Positions 55,645 through 64,000 of a DNA stretch of 64,000 bases are shown one piece after another. The notes under the pieces are model-generated. The model ran no database searches, had not been told where the DNA came from, and saw only the letters and a list, made by a program, of their open reading frames with translations. The translations under genes and the position numbers were made by a program. Origin of the DNA: Darksidea phi (Eukaryota > Ascomycota > Dothideomycetes > Pleosporales > Lentitheciaceae); assembly GCA_030770425.1 (NCBI GenBank), contig JASJFT010000107.1:62001-126000 (forward strand). The letters are read 5' to 3'. How positions within the stretch are numbered: the stretch's first letter is position 1; each line of letters opens with the position of its first letter.

Positions 55645-56375
55645 ATGTCACACAACCACGGCCATCACCACGGCCACGACGAAGAGCACGCCGAAGCACA
55701 CGATCACGTCCACGATCATGACGATGATATCGTCCCCGCACTACAGAACTTGCTTTACGAGCAGATCGACTTCAGCAAAGTGCAAACCCTGAACGAAGAA
55801 GAATCGAATACAGGGAGGAAGATCTTGCAGAAGACGTGGGCGCAGAGGATGGATCGGGAACCGGAGCTGAAGAGCTTTGCGGATGAACAGTTGTTGATGA
55901 TTGTGCCGTGAGTGCCTCTTATACATCTGTGGAGGAGGGAGGGATTATTGATCGTAAATGCATGTACAGTTTCACAGGACAGGTCCGCCTACATAGCATC
56001 TTGATCCGTACCTCGCCCACGCCCGCCTCCCCCAAAACCCTCAAAGTCTTCCTCAACGACTCGGACCTCGACTTCAGCACCGCTGCCGAAAAGCCCCCCA
56101 CGCAAACCTTCTCCATCTCGCAGACCTCTGAGATCCAAGAAATCCCCGTCAAGCGCGCATACTTCAACACCACCCGTTCCCTTGCACTATTCTTCGAGGA
56201 TAATTGGGGCGATGGCGAGGAAGACGAGACAAGGATCAGCTATTTGGGCTTCAAAGGTGACTTTATGAAACTGAGTAAAGAGCCTATTAGTTTTCTGTAT
56301 GAGGCCGCGGCTAATCCAGGGGATCACAAGGCTATCGTGGGGACAAAGGAAGGGCTGGGAAGGTCGATCCAGTGA
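55645..56375 (+). CDS. PITH-domain protein
   Basis: Two exons (55645..55907 and 55970..56375), with a 62-nt intron, encode 222 residues. A His-rich start (MSHNHGHHHGHDEEHAEAHD) could bind metal. The PITH fold follows: LLYEQIDFSKVQTLNEEE, then PFTGQVRLHSILIRT and SLALFFEDNWGDGEEDETRI, ending with a conserved YLGFKG motif. Human PITHD1 and the C-terminus of TXNL1 share this domain; the thioredoxin part is absent here. PITH modules associate with the proteasome in animals and fission yeast, so a proteasome-linked role is plausible. The gene is intact and lies between Vps20 and Lsm8. Confidence 0.92.
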
Positions 56376-56799
56376 AGAAGGCGAGGATGGAGTTGGAGGA
56401 GTGAATGAAGGCCCTGGATTTGGGGCGATGAATTTGCATAAATAGAAGATACAAATCGCGGCGCATAGGTGGAGGGTAGGCTTCGACGGGGCTGTACGAT
56501 TTATGGCGTCTATTATGTGGCAGCATTTTGAGAGCAATTTTGGGGTTCCTAAAGCAAAATCCCATTCGCAATCTGGAGTGTCAGCCAAGGATTCTGCAGG
56601 CTGAAAGAGGCGACATACTCTGGGTATCTTTTCTCTTTCCAAATGTAGTGAGTGCTTCCTCAATGAGCACATGTCGTATCCTCCAATTCGTATCTTCGTG
56701 TCCGAATCCACGCCTTGTCCCAAATGCCTTCCTCCCCCCAGCCTATCGTCATTCGCGCGCCAATGGCCATTAAGTTCCTTGTCCCCATCCACGCCCGCC

Positions 56800-57176
56800 T
56801 CATACGTGTTTCGTGCTCCCCAAAACATCTCCCCTAACCTTCGCCCAATTAATCGTCCCATCAGTTTCCTCATCCACCCTCCCACAAATAGCCACGCTAT
56901 CTCCCCGTATGATGTATAGTCCTAGCGGTACCTCCTCGCTCGCAGCTTCTTCTTCGCGAGGCCGGATGATGCGTTCTACGGCGTCGGCGAGGACGAGGTT
57001 CATGCTGCCGTCGCACGAGGTGAGTGTGCCGACCATGGTTCGGCCGTCGAGGGTGATGACTGTTACTTTCTCTGCATGGTGGGGTTAAGGGATTCTATGA
57101 GGAGGGATTGAGGGAGGTGTGAGGGGGAGACGGAAGGTGGGGAAGACCTACTGTTTACGTAGGCGTTGAGCGCCAT
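56800..57176 (-). CDS. LSM8: Lsm8, U6 snRNA-binding Sm-like protein
   Basis: Two exons (57152..57176 and 56800..57071), with an 80-nt intron after codon 8, encode 98 residues. The start MALNAYVNKKVTVITLDGRT and the Sm1/Sm2 blocks (MVGTLTSCDGSMNLVLADAV, then GLYIIRGDSV) match Lsm8. The VERIIRP lead-in and the C-terminal INWAKVRGD are specific to it among Lsm proteins. Lsm2-8 is the nuclear ring on the U6 3' end in splicing. The Sm2 loop is lengthened by an acidic insert (REEEAASEEV). The gene is convergent with the PITH gene, with about 425 bp between. Confidence 0.93.
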
Positions 57177-58100
57177 TTTGGGTCTCAGATATAGGCTTTT
57201 CCGGTAGAGTGACGGCGGCGCTTTGAGGATCCGTGTGTGCGAAAGGAATTTCGATTCAGGTACGCGTGGGTGGGATTAGAGCGGCGGCGAGTAGTGGGAT
57301 AGCTCCGAGCAAACAATCGATAAATCGAGGCTTTGGTGGCCTGTGCTTTTCGGCCAACCAGGCGGCGACCTCGCCGCAAGGGACCTCTCGTTCGAAGTAT
57401 CTAGATTTTGGCCTACCATATACGTAGACATATTGAGTTTAAGGTCTACAAACTTTTGTATAGTAGGTTTTGCTTATGGCTTCCGCTACCCGCTCTGACC
57501 GCAGTGTCCTTTCCATACTTCCTACGACCGCGCAGCGTCCAAAGTCGTTTCTTCGTTGATCCATCAATCCAACCGAGTATATTCTGCAGTACGGCATGGA
57601 TCAAGTGTTGTCCTTGATGACCATTTCTCTGCTTAGTATCAAGGAACTCTCGGTGCTTTACCGTTCACACAGGGACACTTCTCTATCGATAACGGGCCAA
57701 CAGCTTAGTGAAAGACCAGTATTCGGGACTTGGCAGATTCCCTTTCAATTCCTAGTTTTTCTGTTTTGCATCCAGGACCGCATGCTCTCGCCTTGCTGCA
57801 CCTCCTCTCATTCCCCATCTACTTCTAGCTGCGCGATGCATTTCCGACGCAGTGCTTCCATACTCATAAGCCAGGTAGATAGCCTCGAAATCTTCGTTTC
57901 CTAAACTCTGGTAAAAAGTGAACGCTACTGTATCCAAAGCAACTGGAGCACCATATAACTCCGTGGGCACGCTCGGCGACGATGTTGCTGACGCTCATGA
58001 ACCGGAACCACGAACAAGCTTCTTCACATCCTGCAGAACTCTTGCTTAGCTTTTTCAGATTCTGGCCCCACCCGGCTTCCTGAATTGTTGTGGTCCTCTC
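57177..58100. other. Intergenic region between Lsm8 and a decayed gene
   Basis: A minus-strand frame at 57752..57970 reads protein-like (ELYGAPVALDTVAFTFYQSL) but has no recognised family and no clear start. The region near 57177-57260 is the presumed Lsm8 promoter. Confidence 0.35.
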
Positions 58101-59495
58101 ATGACAGACCCAATCTTAATATTCGGCGCCGTCGCAGGCGCAATCCAAATCGTAGATGTCCTTTCTAAATCAATCGGCATGCTCGAAGACCTCCGGTTAT
58201 AATGGCAGAGCTGATATCTCGAAGCAATTCTCTCGCAAAATAACAAAGGATATTGGCGAAGTTAGGTGTTCGAAAGCAGATCGATCGCGTACAGAAGGAT
58301 ACAGAGTCGCTGATTGCTGCGGTCGATTCCGCCTCATTCCCCTCAAAGCGCACGGAAAAAAAGGGGCTCTCTAGGTCGACAATGCTGTTCGGCTTTGACG
58401 GGCAGATTTTTACTTCGAGACAATACAAGGCTACGATTCGAAAGATCAAAATCCCCAAGTCGATCACGACTACATCAAGCGGTGTCATGACCGGAGCAAG
58501 TCACGACTATATCAAGGAATTGGGCAGGATCTGCAGCTCGCCCTTCTAGCTATACTAACGACATTGAGGTTCCACACTCGCGAGAAGCACGCCTTTGTAA
58601 TAAGATTCTGCTGCTTGAAATTTTGGATCATAAACCCACATCATTGAGTGAGTGTAGTTAATTATATTGCGAAGGTCAGGGCGAATCTAAGTAAACGACG
58701 TTTACCCCACAACATACAACAACGAACCAACTTACTAGTAGGCTACTCTCGGTATATGAAGTATTCGCTGTATTTAATTAAGCTTGGGTGAAGAATTTTG
58801 AAGATAGCTACGAGATTTTCGTATATGATAATCCGCCACACTTCCCGCCCCCCAAAGAAACCGGAAGGGCGTAGAGAGTCTGCATCTGTTTTAAGGTCGT
58901 TTCGAACTCATGAAAGATCGCGCGGCTGGAATTCGACGGGCTACAGTATCTCATTCAAAAGACCACATGCCGCTTGAGTTCCCCGAGGTTTTCGAGATGC
59001 TATTCAACGCAAAAATCGTAAAGATCGCGCTCCGTGAGGGAAACATCAAAGGACTTCCCGAAAATCTGGACCAGTTTAGCGGCGGCCATACCCAGGGCTC
59101 TGAAATATGTTCACATTTCTAGTTTCATTAAACACTTCAGCGTACGTACCTAACACCGAAGACACGTCACGCGCCCGAACGCGCACCACAGGCGTGCACA
59201 GGAAAAACATCTTTAAGCGAAAGTCGGCCCAGGCATGTCACCAATCGTCAACTACTTCTCAGATTTTGAAGGCGCGCCGACCGACATAGGAGCAGCAAAA
59301 ACCTACATTACCGGAAGATTCACCAACTTCTTAAAGGGGCGGACCGAGATTGATATCTGCTACCTAGATGTTACCAATACAGAGGATGTTCGGACGATGC
59401 TAGCACGTGTTTTCGATGCTGCTGTTCCGGCATCTGCGAATATTTTCAGATTTCCCAAGACGCACACTCAACTAGGGATGTGTAGGATGCCTTAG
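58101..59495 (+). pseudogene. Decayed G-alpha-like gene with STAND-type N-terminal domain
   Basis: An ATG at 58101 starts with FGAVAGAIQIVDVLSKSIGM and LEDLR, the opening of the fungal N-terminal STAND-associated domain. Stops and frame changes follow. RVQKDTESLIAAVDSASFPS and STMLFGFDGQIFTSRQYKAT (58280-58440) continue that domain. KDHMPLEFPEVFEMLFNAKI (about 58960-59020) resembles the G-alpha helical region. IVNYFSDFEGAPTDIGAAKT and CYLDVTNTEDVRTMLARVFD (59240-59420) are the C-terminal G-alpha part. No P-loop (GxGESGKS) is found between 58550 and 58900, so that section is lost or unrecognisable. This matches the fungal class of large STAND/G-alpha fusion genes, here inactive. Confidence 0.7.
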
Positions 59496-59599
59496 AGCCC
59501 GATAAAAGTGTTCTACTCGCTTGCCGCGGCCCCTTCAACGACAGATTTAAGTTGAGAGATTTCCATTGCGTGTCATGCTTAGTATCGTCATGTAGATTA

Positions 59600-60240
59600 A
59601 TTTTGTTTTATATGGCTACAGAGAGAGCTTGGGTTTACATAGTAGGAGCCTGTACAGTGCCAGAGTATGAGCCGATATACATTCTTCTATATAGAAGGAT
59701 TTACAGCGCTTAATATAATTTTAATGAACTACATATCCTGATAGCCCATAGTAGATAATGCTAGGTAGCTAAAGGCTATTTAATCTAGAAGATAGCTTTA
59801 TTAAGGTAGAGACGGTAATGTATATTTAATGTATATAATTTCTAAAATAATTGTACATAGTAGAAACGTTATACCTATACCTTATACACGATAACAAAGC
59901 TATAGAGCTGGACGTAGTACTGTCGGTCATATAAAGTATCTGGCAAGGTAAAGAAAGTAGCTAACATAGGTAAAAGCTAAACTGATGATACTCAGCTGAA
60001 AAGTCGAAAAGATTTATAGTAGCCCCTGCCTTAACTCCCTTAGCTTCGAGTTTGATAAAGTACTAGAAGCTAAAGTGTTATACAACATTTCAGGTATATC
60101 CAATGATCAAATAAAACGAGTTGCATTTCTTAAATGGTAGCCCGTAAATTAACGGAGAACTATTAGGTATAACAAGATGCCTCAACGAATAAAGAGTAAG
60201 GATTCTACTACTCGAGGTGATTCTAAAGGAAGATACTTCG
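59600..60240. repeat. A/T-rich, TpA-rich patch (probable RIP-aged repeat)
   Basis: Composition falls sharply toward A/T with many TA steps and no open frame on either strand, unlike flanking coding DNA. This is the usual look of transposon remnants after repeat-induced point mutation in Pleosporales. No terminal repeats or coding relic could be read. Confidence 0.6.
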
Positions 60241-60336
60241 GCGGAGCCTGAAGCGGCAACTCCGGCAGATCAGATGGATATTGTAAAGTAGCTCAGACAC
60301 CTGCTCATCTTGCTCACCGCGACGATCAGACGGACA

Positions 60337-61077
60337 TCAAACGTCGTCCTCCACCTCCTCCGGACTAGGCAATCGGTCCAACTTCGTCCCCATAAATTCT
60401 CCCACTTCCCTCGCGCACTTCATGAGCGTCTTAACATCCTGCAAGCCCATCCCAATCCTCCTCGCCCCCCGAAAATGCCATCTCGTCTCCAACGGCAGAT
60501 TCTGAATCGCAATGCCAATTAACACTACAATCTCCGTATCCAAGTCATCCAACACCTGCCTATCGCTCAAATACAGCCCGTACGTAATCTCAGTACTGAT
60601 CCATCGGAAGTCCTGATGCGCGGAGAACAAATCAAGCGTCTTGTCAGTGTTGTGCGTGTAGACTTTGCGCAGCCAGTCCATTCCACGATCATGATTGGTG
60701 GAATCGGCTTGCCAGTCTTTGCGGGTGAAGGTGAAGTCACGGTCTTCTTCCTTCTCGACTTTTGAAATAGCCAGTATGGATTCAATGGGTTTGCAGACGC
60801 CAACTATAGAGATGAGTTTGACGAGGGCTTCTCGTAGACGACGGACGAGTGCTTGGCGCTCGGTGGGTTGTTGACAGTTGGGCTTGCTGATGAGGTAGAG
60901 ATAAAGTTGGTCGGCTAGAAGGGGTTCGGTGCCGCCTACTAGTGCGGCGAGTGCGAGGAGGTACCAGCGGTCGGGTCCTAATGCGGTGGAACTGAAGGTT
61001 TGCTCGACGGACTGGAAGAGTTTGAGGATGTCGGGACGAATGGAGTGATCATTCTTGGATTCGGTGACGTCCGGCAT
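60337..61077 (-). CDS. AhpD-fold (carboxymuconolactone decarboxylase-like) protein
   Basis: The start at the ATG opening MPDVTESKNDHSIRPDILKL gives 246 residues. The frame is open 39 codons further upstream, but that part overlaps the neighbouring gene's 3' region. The all-helical layout with RWYLLALAALVGGTEPLLAD, LVRRLREALVKLISIVGVCK and an ending near GLQDVKTLMKCAREVGEFMG resembles fungal AhpD-like proteins, including peroxisomal CMD-family members such as Ustilago Pxp2. The CxxC redox pair of true AhpD is not seen, so peroxidase-reducing activity is unlikely. No PTS1 tail is present (it ends EVEDDV). Confidence 0.7.
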   Translation of the reverse strand: MPDVTESKNDHSIRPDILKLFQSVEQTFSSTALGPDRWYLLALAALVGGTEPLLADQLYLYLISKPNCQQPTERQALVRRLREALVKLISIVGVCKPIESILAISKVEKEEDRDFTFTRKDWQADSTNHDRGMDWLRKVYTHNTDKTLDLFSAHQDFRWISTEITYGLYLSDRQVLDDLDTEIVVLIGIAIQNLPLETRWHFRGARRIGMGLQDVKTLMKCAREVGEFMGTKLDRLPSPEEVEDDV

Positions 61078-61139
61078 GATGTATTCGCCCAAACCACAGC
61101 AAGAAATCTTGTCAATTGAGGCAGATAGCGATGAGCAAA

Positions 61140-62485
61140 TTTTGGACTTTGGTTTTGAAACGATCGTCCTTGTGGTAGGTGCAACGCAAGTCAAAAGCCT
61201 CTCCGGCGATTCTATGTTCCTTTTTATCTTGTTCGCTGGGTAGCCGGATTATTGCGCAAGCTGATGCGAGTTTCCTCTCGCAGTAACTTAAATTGGTAGC
61301 CTGAGCGATAATTGTTACAAGGGTATGTGGAGTGTTGAGTGTGGCAGCGATATCGGGGACGCTTGTTCTCTTCTGGCTTCGGCTACTCGGGCGGGGTACG
61401 GCGTGGTCTTCTTCTTGCTGTCCCTCCACATCGATCGACGCCTCGGACAGCATCTCGCTATTTCTGACATGAACAAGGCTAGAGTTAGCTGCACGCTCAC
61501 CAGGTAAATGCTCTTGTCCCCGATTTTTCTAATGACGCACCCGCAGGACGGTGCCGCACAAGCTAAAATTCCCAACATCACCCCAAGAGCAGATAAAAGA
61601 CTGAGATAACTCTGTGAATAGATAAAATCTGGTGAAGTTGCGTATGATACTGCTTTCAACCTAAGTACTACCACGACCCTGAGCCTATTCTCATCAGTAA
61701 AGAGCACATGGGTCTTCTTTGTATATATGAAGTACTCCTATGTCGAGAATGCAGATGATTCGAAGTTTTTTGCTTACGACTATGTGCATTCGGAAAGTAA
61801 AACAGGTGGGGGCGCGCATATCAAGCAATCCAGCAATCCAGCGATTGTTTCAATCGCAATGAAAGATGCTTTTTGGTTTCCACAGGTTGCTGTTACGTCG
61901 GCTTTCCACTGGGCAGAAACGGGGCGACATATCAGTATGAGGTCGAGAACGGATGCTGTGCCGTGTAATATGGAAAGACCCGATAATGTGATCCACAGCG
62001 CACGACTCTTGGTCAGACACTCGAAAAGTTTATTTAAAAATACGGCAGCTAACGTACGAATCAAGGCATTAGCAACTGTCCGCAAGATTTCGAGAACAAT
62101 TAGTGACTATCCAGGGTTAAGTAACATTCTCCCGCTGGGAATCATGCAAACGTACCTTAGCTAATACGTTGATTCGACCTGCCGGAAGGTCACTTTGATG
62201 GTGTGCTTGTCCTTCATGGACGATCGCCCATGTGTTTTGAGCAACCAGAAGACCGCCTATGAGAAACGCTACGAAGTTGAGGCAATCCGGGGGGCCAGGC
62301 TTCCGCCGAAGAATGAGATCGCTTCTTAACACGGAAACCAAAGATACCAGGGCTGGCGAGGTAGCGGTCCACGAGCAAATGATGGTGCTGTCATCTAGAC
62401 AAGAGAGATTACTCACGTTTGAATGCGATGCTGTTGTGGAGGTGTTACTTCGGTAGTGATGAGACAAAAAGCAAAAAGTTGTCAT
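61140..62485 (-). CDS. Fungal rhodopsin-fold (Pth11/SAT4-like) membrane protein, possibly decayed
   Basis: Minus-strand blocks follow the family order. PDCLNFVAFLIGGLLVAQNT and EGQAHHQSDLPAGRINVLAK (62117-62300) lead through a 49-nt intron into ILRTVANALIRTLAAVFLNK. LILICRPVSAQWKADVTATC and GNQKASFIAIE (61840-61930) follow. The last helix SQSYLSLLSALGVMLGILAC and APSCGCVIRKIG (61510-61610) precedes a soluble tail to about 61140. These are the 7-TM fungal rhodopsin-domain proteins with the Cys-rich fifth helix. A stop after CAPPPVLLSECT (about 61780) is not removed by any clear intron, so the gene may be recently broken or its splice sites are unusual. The 5' end is also uncertain. Confidence 0.65.
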
Positions 62486-62640
62486 CGTGTGAGGCGCAGT
62501 GTATGCATAAGGCGCAGTGTCAGGGACTCATCGTGCAAGGCTATCAATATAGAAGCAAATGTCATAGTGTGAGGCGCAGCGTATGCATATACAAGGATTC
62601 ATCGTGCAAAGCGATCAGTGCAAGGCTGGAACTGCTTTTT
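62481..62640. repeat. Two-copy 80-bp imperfect direct repeat
   Basis: GTCATCGTGTGAGGCGCAGT at 62481 recurs as GTCATAGTGTGAGGCGCAGC at 62561. TTCATCGTGCAA-like and TGCAAGGCT blocks are shared downstream. GGCGCAGTGT is also repeated within copy one. Located at the 5' edge of the rhodopsin-fold gene. Confidence 0.6.
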
Positions 62641-63122
62641 GCTGTTGCCTTATCGGCATGGTTAAGCGAACTTTTCCCGCCTCGCTTCAGACGGTTTTTG
62701 CTTCCTTTACTTTTGCATCATCCCGGCCCTTCTCCCACCGTATTTGGCACCGAAGATCTAGTCCTCAATTGTTTTGCACCTTACACTCTTACTGATCTCT
62801 ACCTTATACCATGTTATGTCGCCGTCACAGTCACTGTCGTCCCCGTATCCAATCTATTTCAGACAGTTTACGAGCGCCAGCCAAGTGTGACATGTGGGCA
62901 TGAACTACCCTGCACCCACACCAAAATTCTCTTGGCTCATTTATCCCGATAGCACCTGCAGGTATGTCAAATATTGTGGTGGCTGTTCAACGGCTCAGCC
63001 TGGTTCCAAACGAACGAGCATATAGTAGCACGTAGCCTCCTTTTAGCAATGCACGACGCCAATAATATCTTCTAGTCTAAGGACTTTTCATCGAACCATT
63101 TTATGACCCAGACGGCCGGGCC

Positions 63123-64000
63123 ATGACCGGCGCAATGTGCTCGTTGCTTCGCATCCTTGCTTCTCTTCTTTTGCTGTTCGTTGTTCTTGCGGAGGCTCAA
63201 CATGGATTCAACCGAGAAGTATGCTTCAAGACGGTGAAGGACGGTCTTGAAAATGGCACGCTTACGAGAGATGCATCCATTTTCTACCGAGACGACAACG
63301 GTCTGCCCATGGCCGAGCCAGAAACGCCCTTTCTAACTATTGGCGGATGCGAAAAGGTCTGCGGAAAGTCATATGGCTGGTACCGAGATGTTGGACCCAG
63401 GCTCAGTACCTGGCTTATCCCCGTCTTCTTGCTCATCAGCAACATGGAGGTGTCGCCTTTGGATAAACGGCGCTATTTGATGCTCGTCCACCTGCTAGGA
63501 GATCCGATAGACTCGCTGTACTCACTTCTACTGAAGATGGAGGCTTGGTCGAGATGTCACTCTATGGCCAGGGCGATGTGTAGGAGAAGTGGACGTCGCG
63601 TACGCAATCTCGCAACCGTTCTCGGCGGCTTCGAAGAGCTGGTTGGTTTCTACACCAATCCCGCCGACGTCTACACAAAAGTCCTACAACACTAGCAGCT
63701 TGATTTGGCTCAGATAGACGCCCACGTCGCTCGGGCGGCTCAGAAGTTAGCCGATAGCCGCACAGACGAGCGACTGCGGACACTCTTGGCAACCATCCTA
63801 TACATCTACCAGCTCATCTCTGCCTTTGTGACGACGGTAGGAGGGGGGAATACATCGCCACCCGGGGGAAGGATCGGCATTGCCATGTTCATGACATGGA
63901 TTATACCGTCGATTCTCATCAGCAACGCTATCGGCTGCTTCACATCGAGGCGCACATGCTTCAATATCCTAGACAGCTTTGCACGGCATATCAGCCCTGA
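63123..64000 (+). pseudogene. Membrane protein interrupted by in-frame TAG (runs off the window)
   Basis: A signal peptide (MTGAMCSLLRILASLLLLFV) opens the frame. A Cys block (GGCEKVCGKSYGWYRDVGPR) follows, then LSTWLIPVFLLISNMEVSPL and a conserved-looking YLMLVHLLGDPIDSLYSLLL. At 63693..63695 there is a TAG. The same frame then continues to the window end with ARAAQKLADSRTDERLRTLL, ATILYIYQLISAFVTTVGGG and TSPPGGRIGIAMFMTWIIPS, clearly the same protein family (a dothideomycete multi-pass membrane protein of unknown role). The stop reads LQH-stop-QLDLAQ. A CAG-to-TAG change fits. The C-terminus lies outside the window, so other lesions cannot be judged. Confidence 0.75.

Overview
The window looks like a chromosome segment of a filamentous ascomycete, most likely a dothideomycete of the Pleosporales type. 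The reasons are many short introns (mostly 46-80 nt, GT-AG with CTAAC-like branch sites), compact housekeeping genes on both strands, fungal-only families (HET, DUF7580, DUF6604, fungal rhodopsin-fold proteins), and decayed genes and A/T-rich patches whose changes look like C-to-T/G-to-A mutation (RIP-like). This placement is inference from gene content; no marker gene was compared.

Layout. 0-9 kb: a small Cys/His protein, a MAPR/Dap1-type cytochrome b5-fold protein, a nine-exon secreted agmatinase-like ureohydrolase and a multi-pass membrane protein. 9-15.8 kb: a graveyard of nonself-recognition-type genes, with a HET-domain remnant and two divergent DUF7580 remnants. 16.5-30 kb: a beta-propeller-like protein with a 69-bp coding minisatellite, a twelve-exon amino-acid permease, a Cue5-type CUE protein, a small secreted protein and an intact flavin monooxygenase. 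30-36 kb: an unknown protein, a quinone-oxidoreductase-like MDR enzyme, an F-box-like protein and a secreted TIM-barrel-like protein broken by one nonsense codon.

36.8-48.8 kb is a minus-strand accessory block: a DUF6604 protein, an ankyrin protein with a basic hydrophobic tail, a Ser/Pro-rich unknown and a large intact HET-NB-ARC-TPR receptor (fungal NLR). A Tc1/mariner-type MITE lies about 105 bp upstream of the receptor start. A diverged 53-bp repeat flanks the receptor in inverted orientation.

50.5-57.2 kb is a conserved housekeeping island: two small Cys/His proteins, Rix7 (AAA ATPase of 60S ribosome biogenesis), Vps20 (ESCRT-III), a PITH-domain protein and Lsm8. 58-64 kb returns to accessory DNA: a decayed G-alpha-like gene with a STAND-type N-terminus, an A/T-rich patch, an AhpD-fold protein, a rhodopsin-fold membrane protein and, at the right edge, a membrane protein interrupted by an in-frame TAG.

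The housekeeping genes act in unrelated processes. The accessory genes share one theme, fungal nonself recognition and NLR-like signalling. Most are broken; the 45-48.5 kb receptor is the main intact one. No tRNA, rRNA or CRISPR array was recognised. Exon coordinates were read by eye from splice sites and frame continuity.
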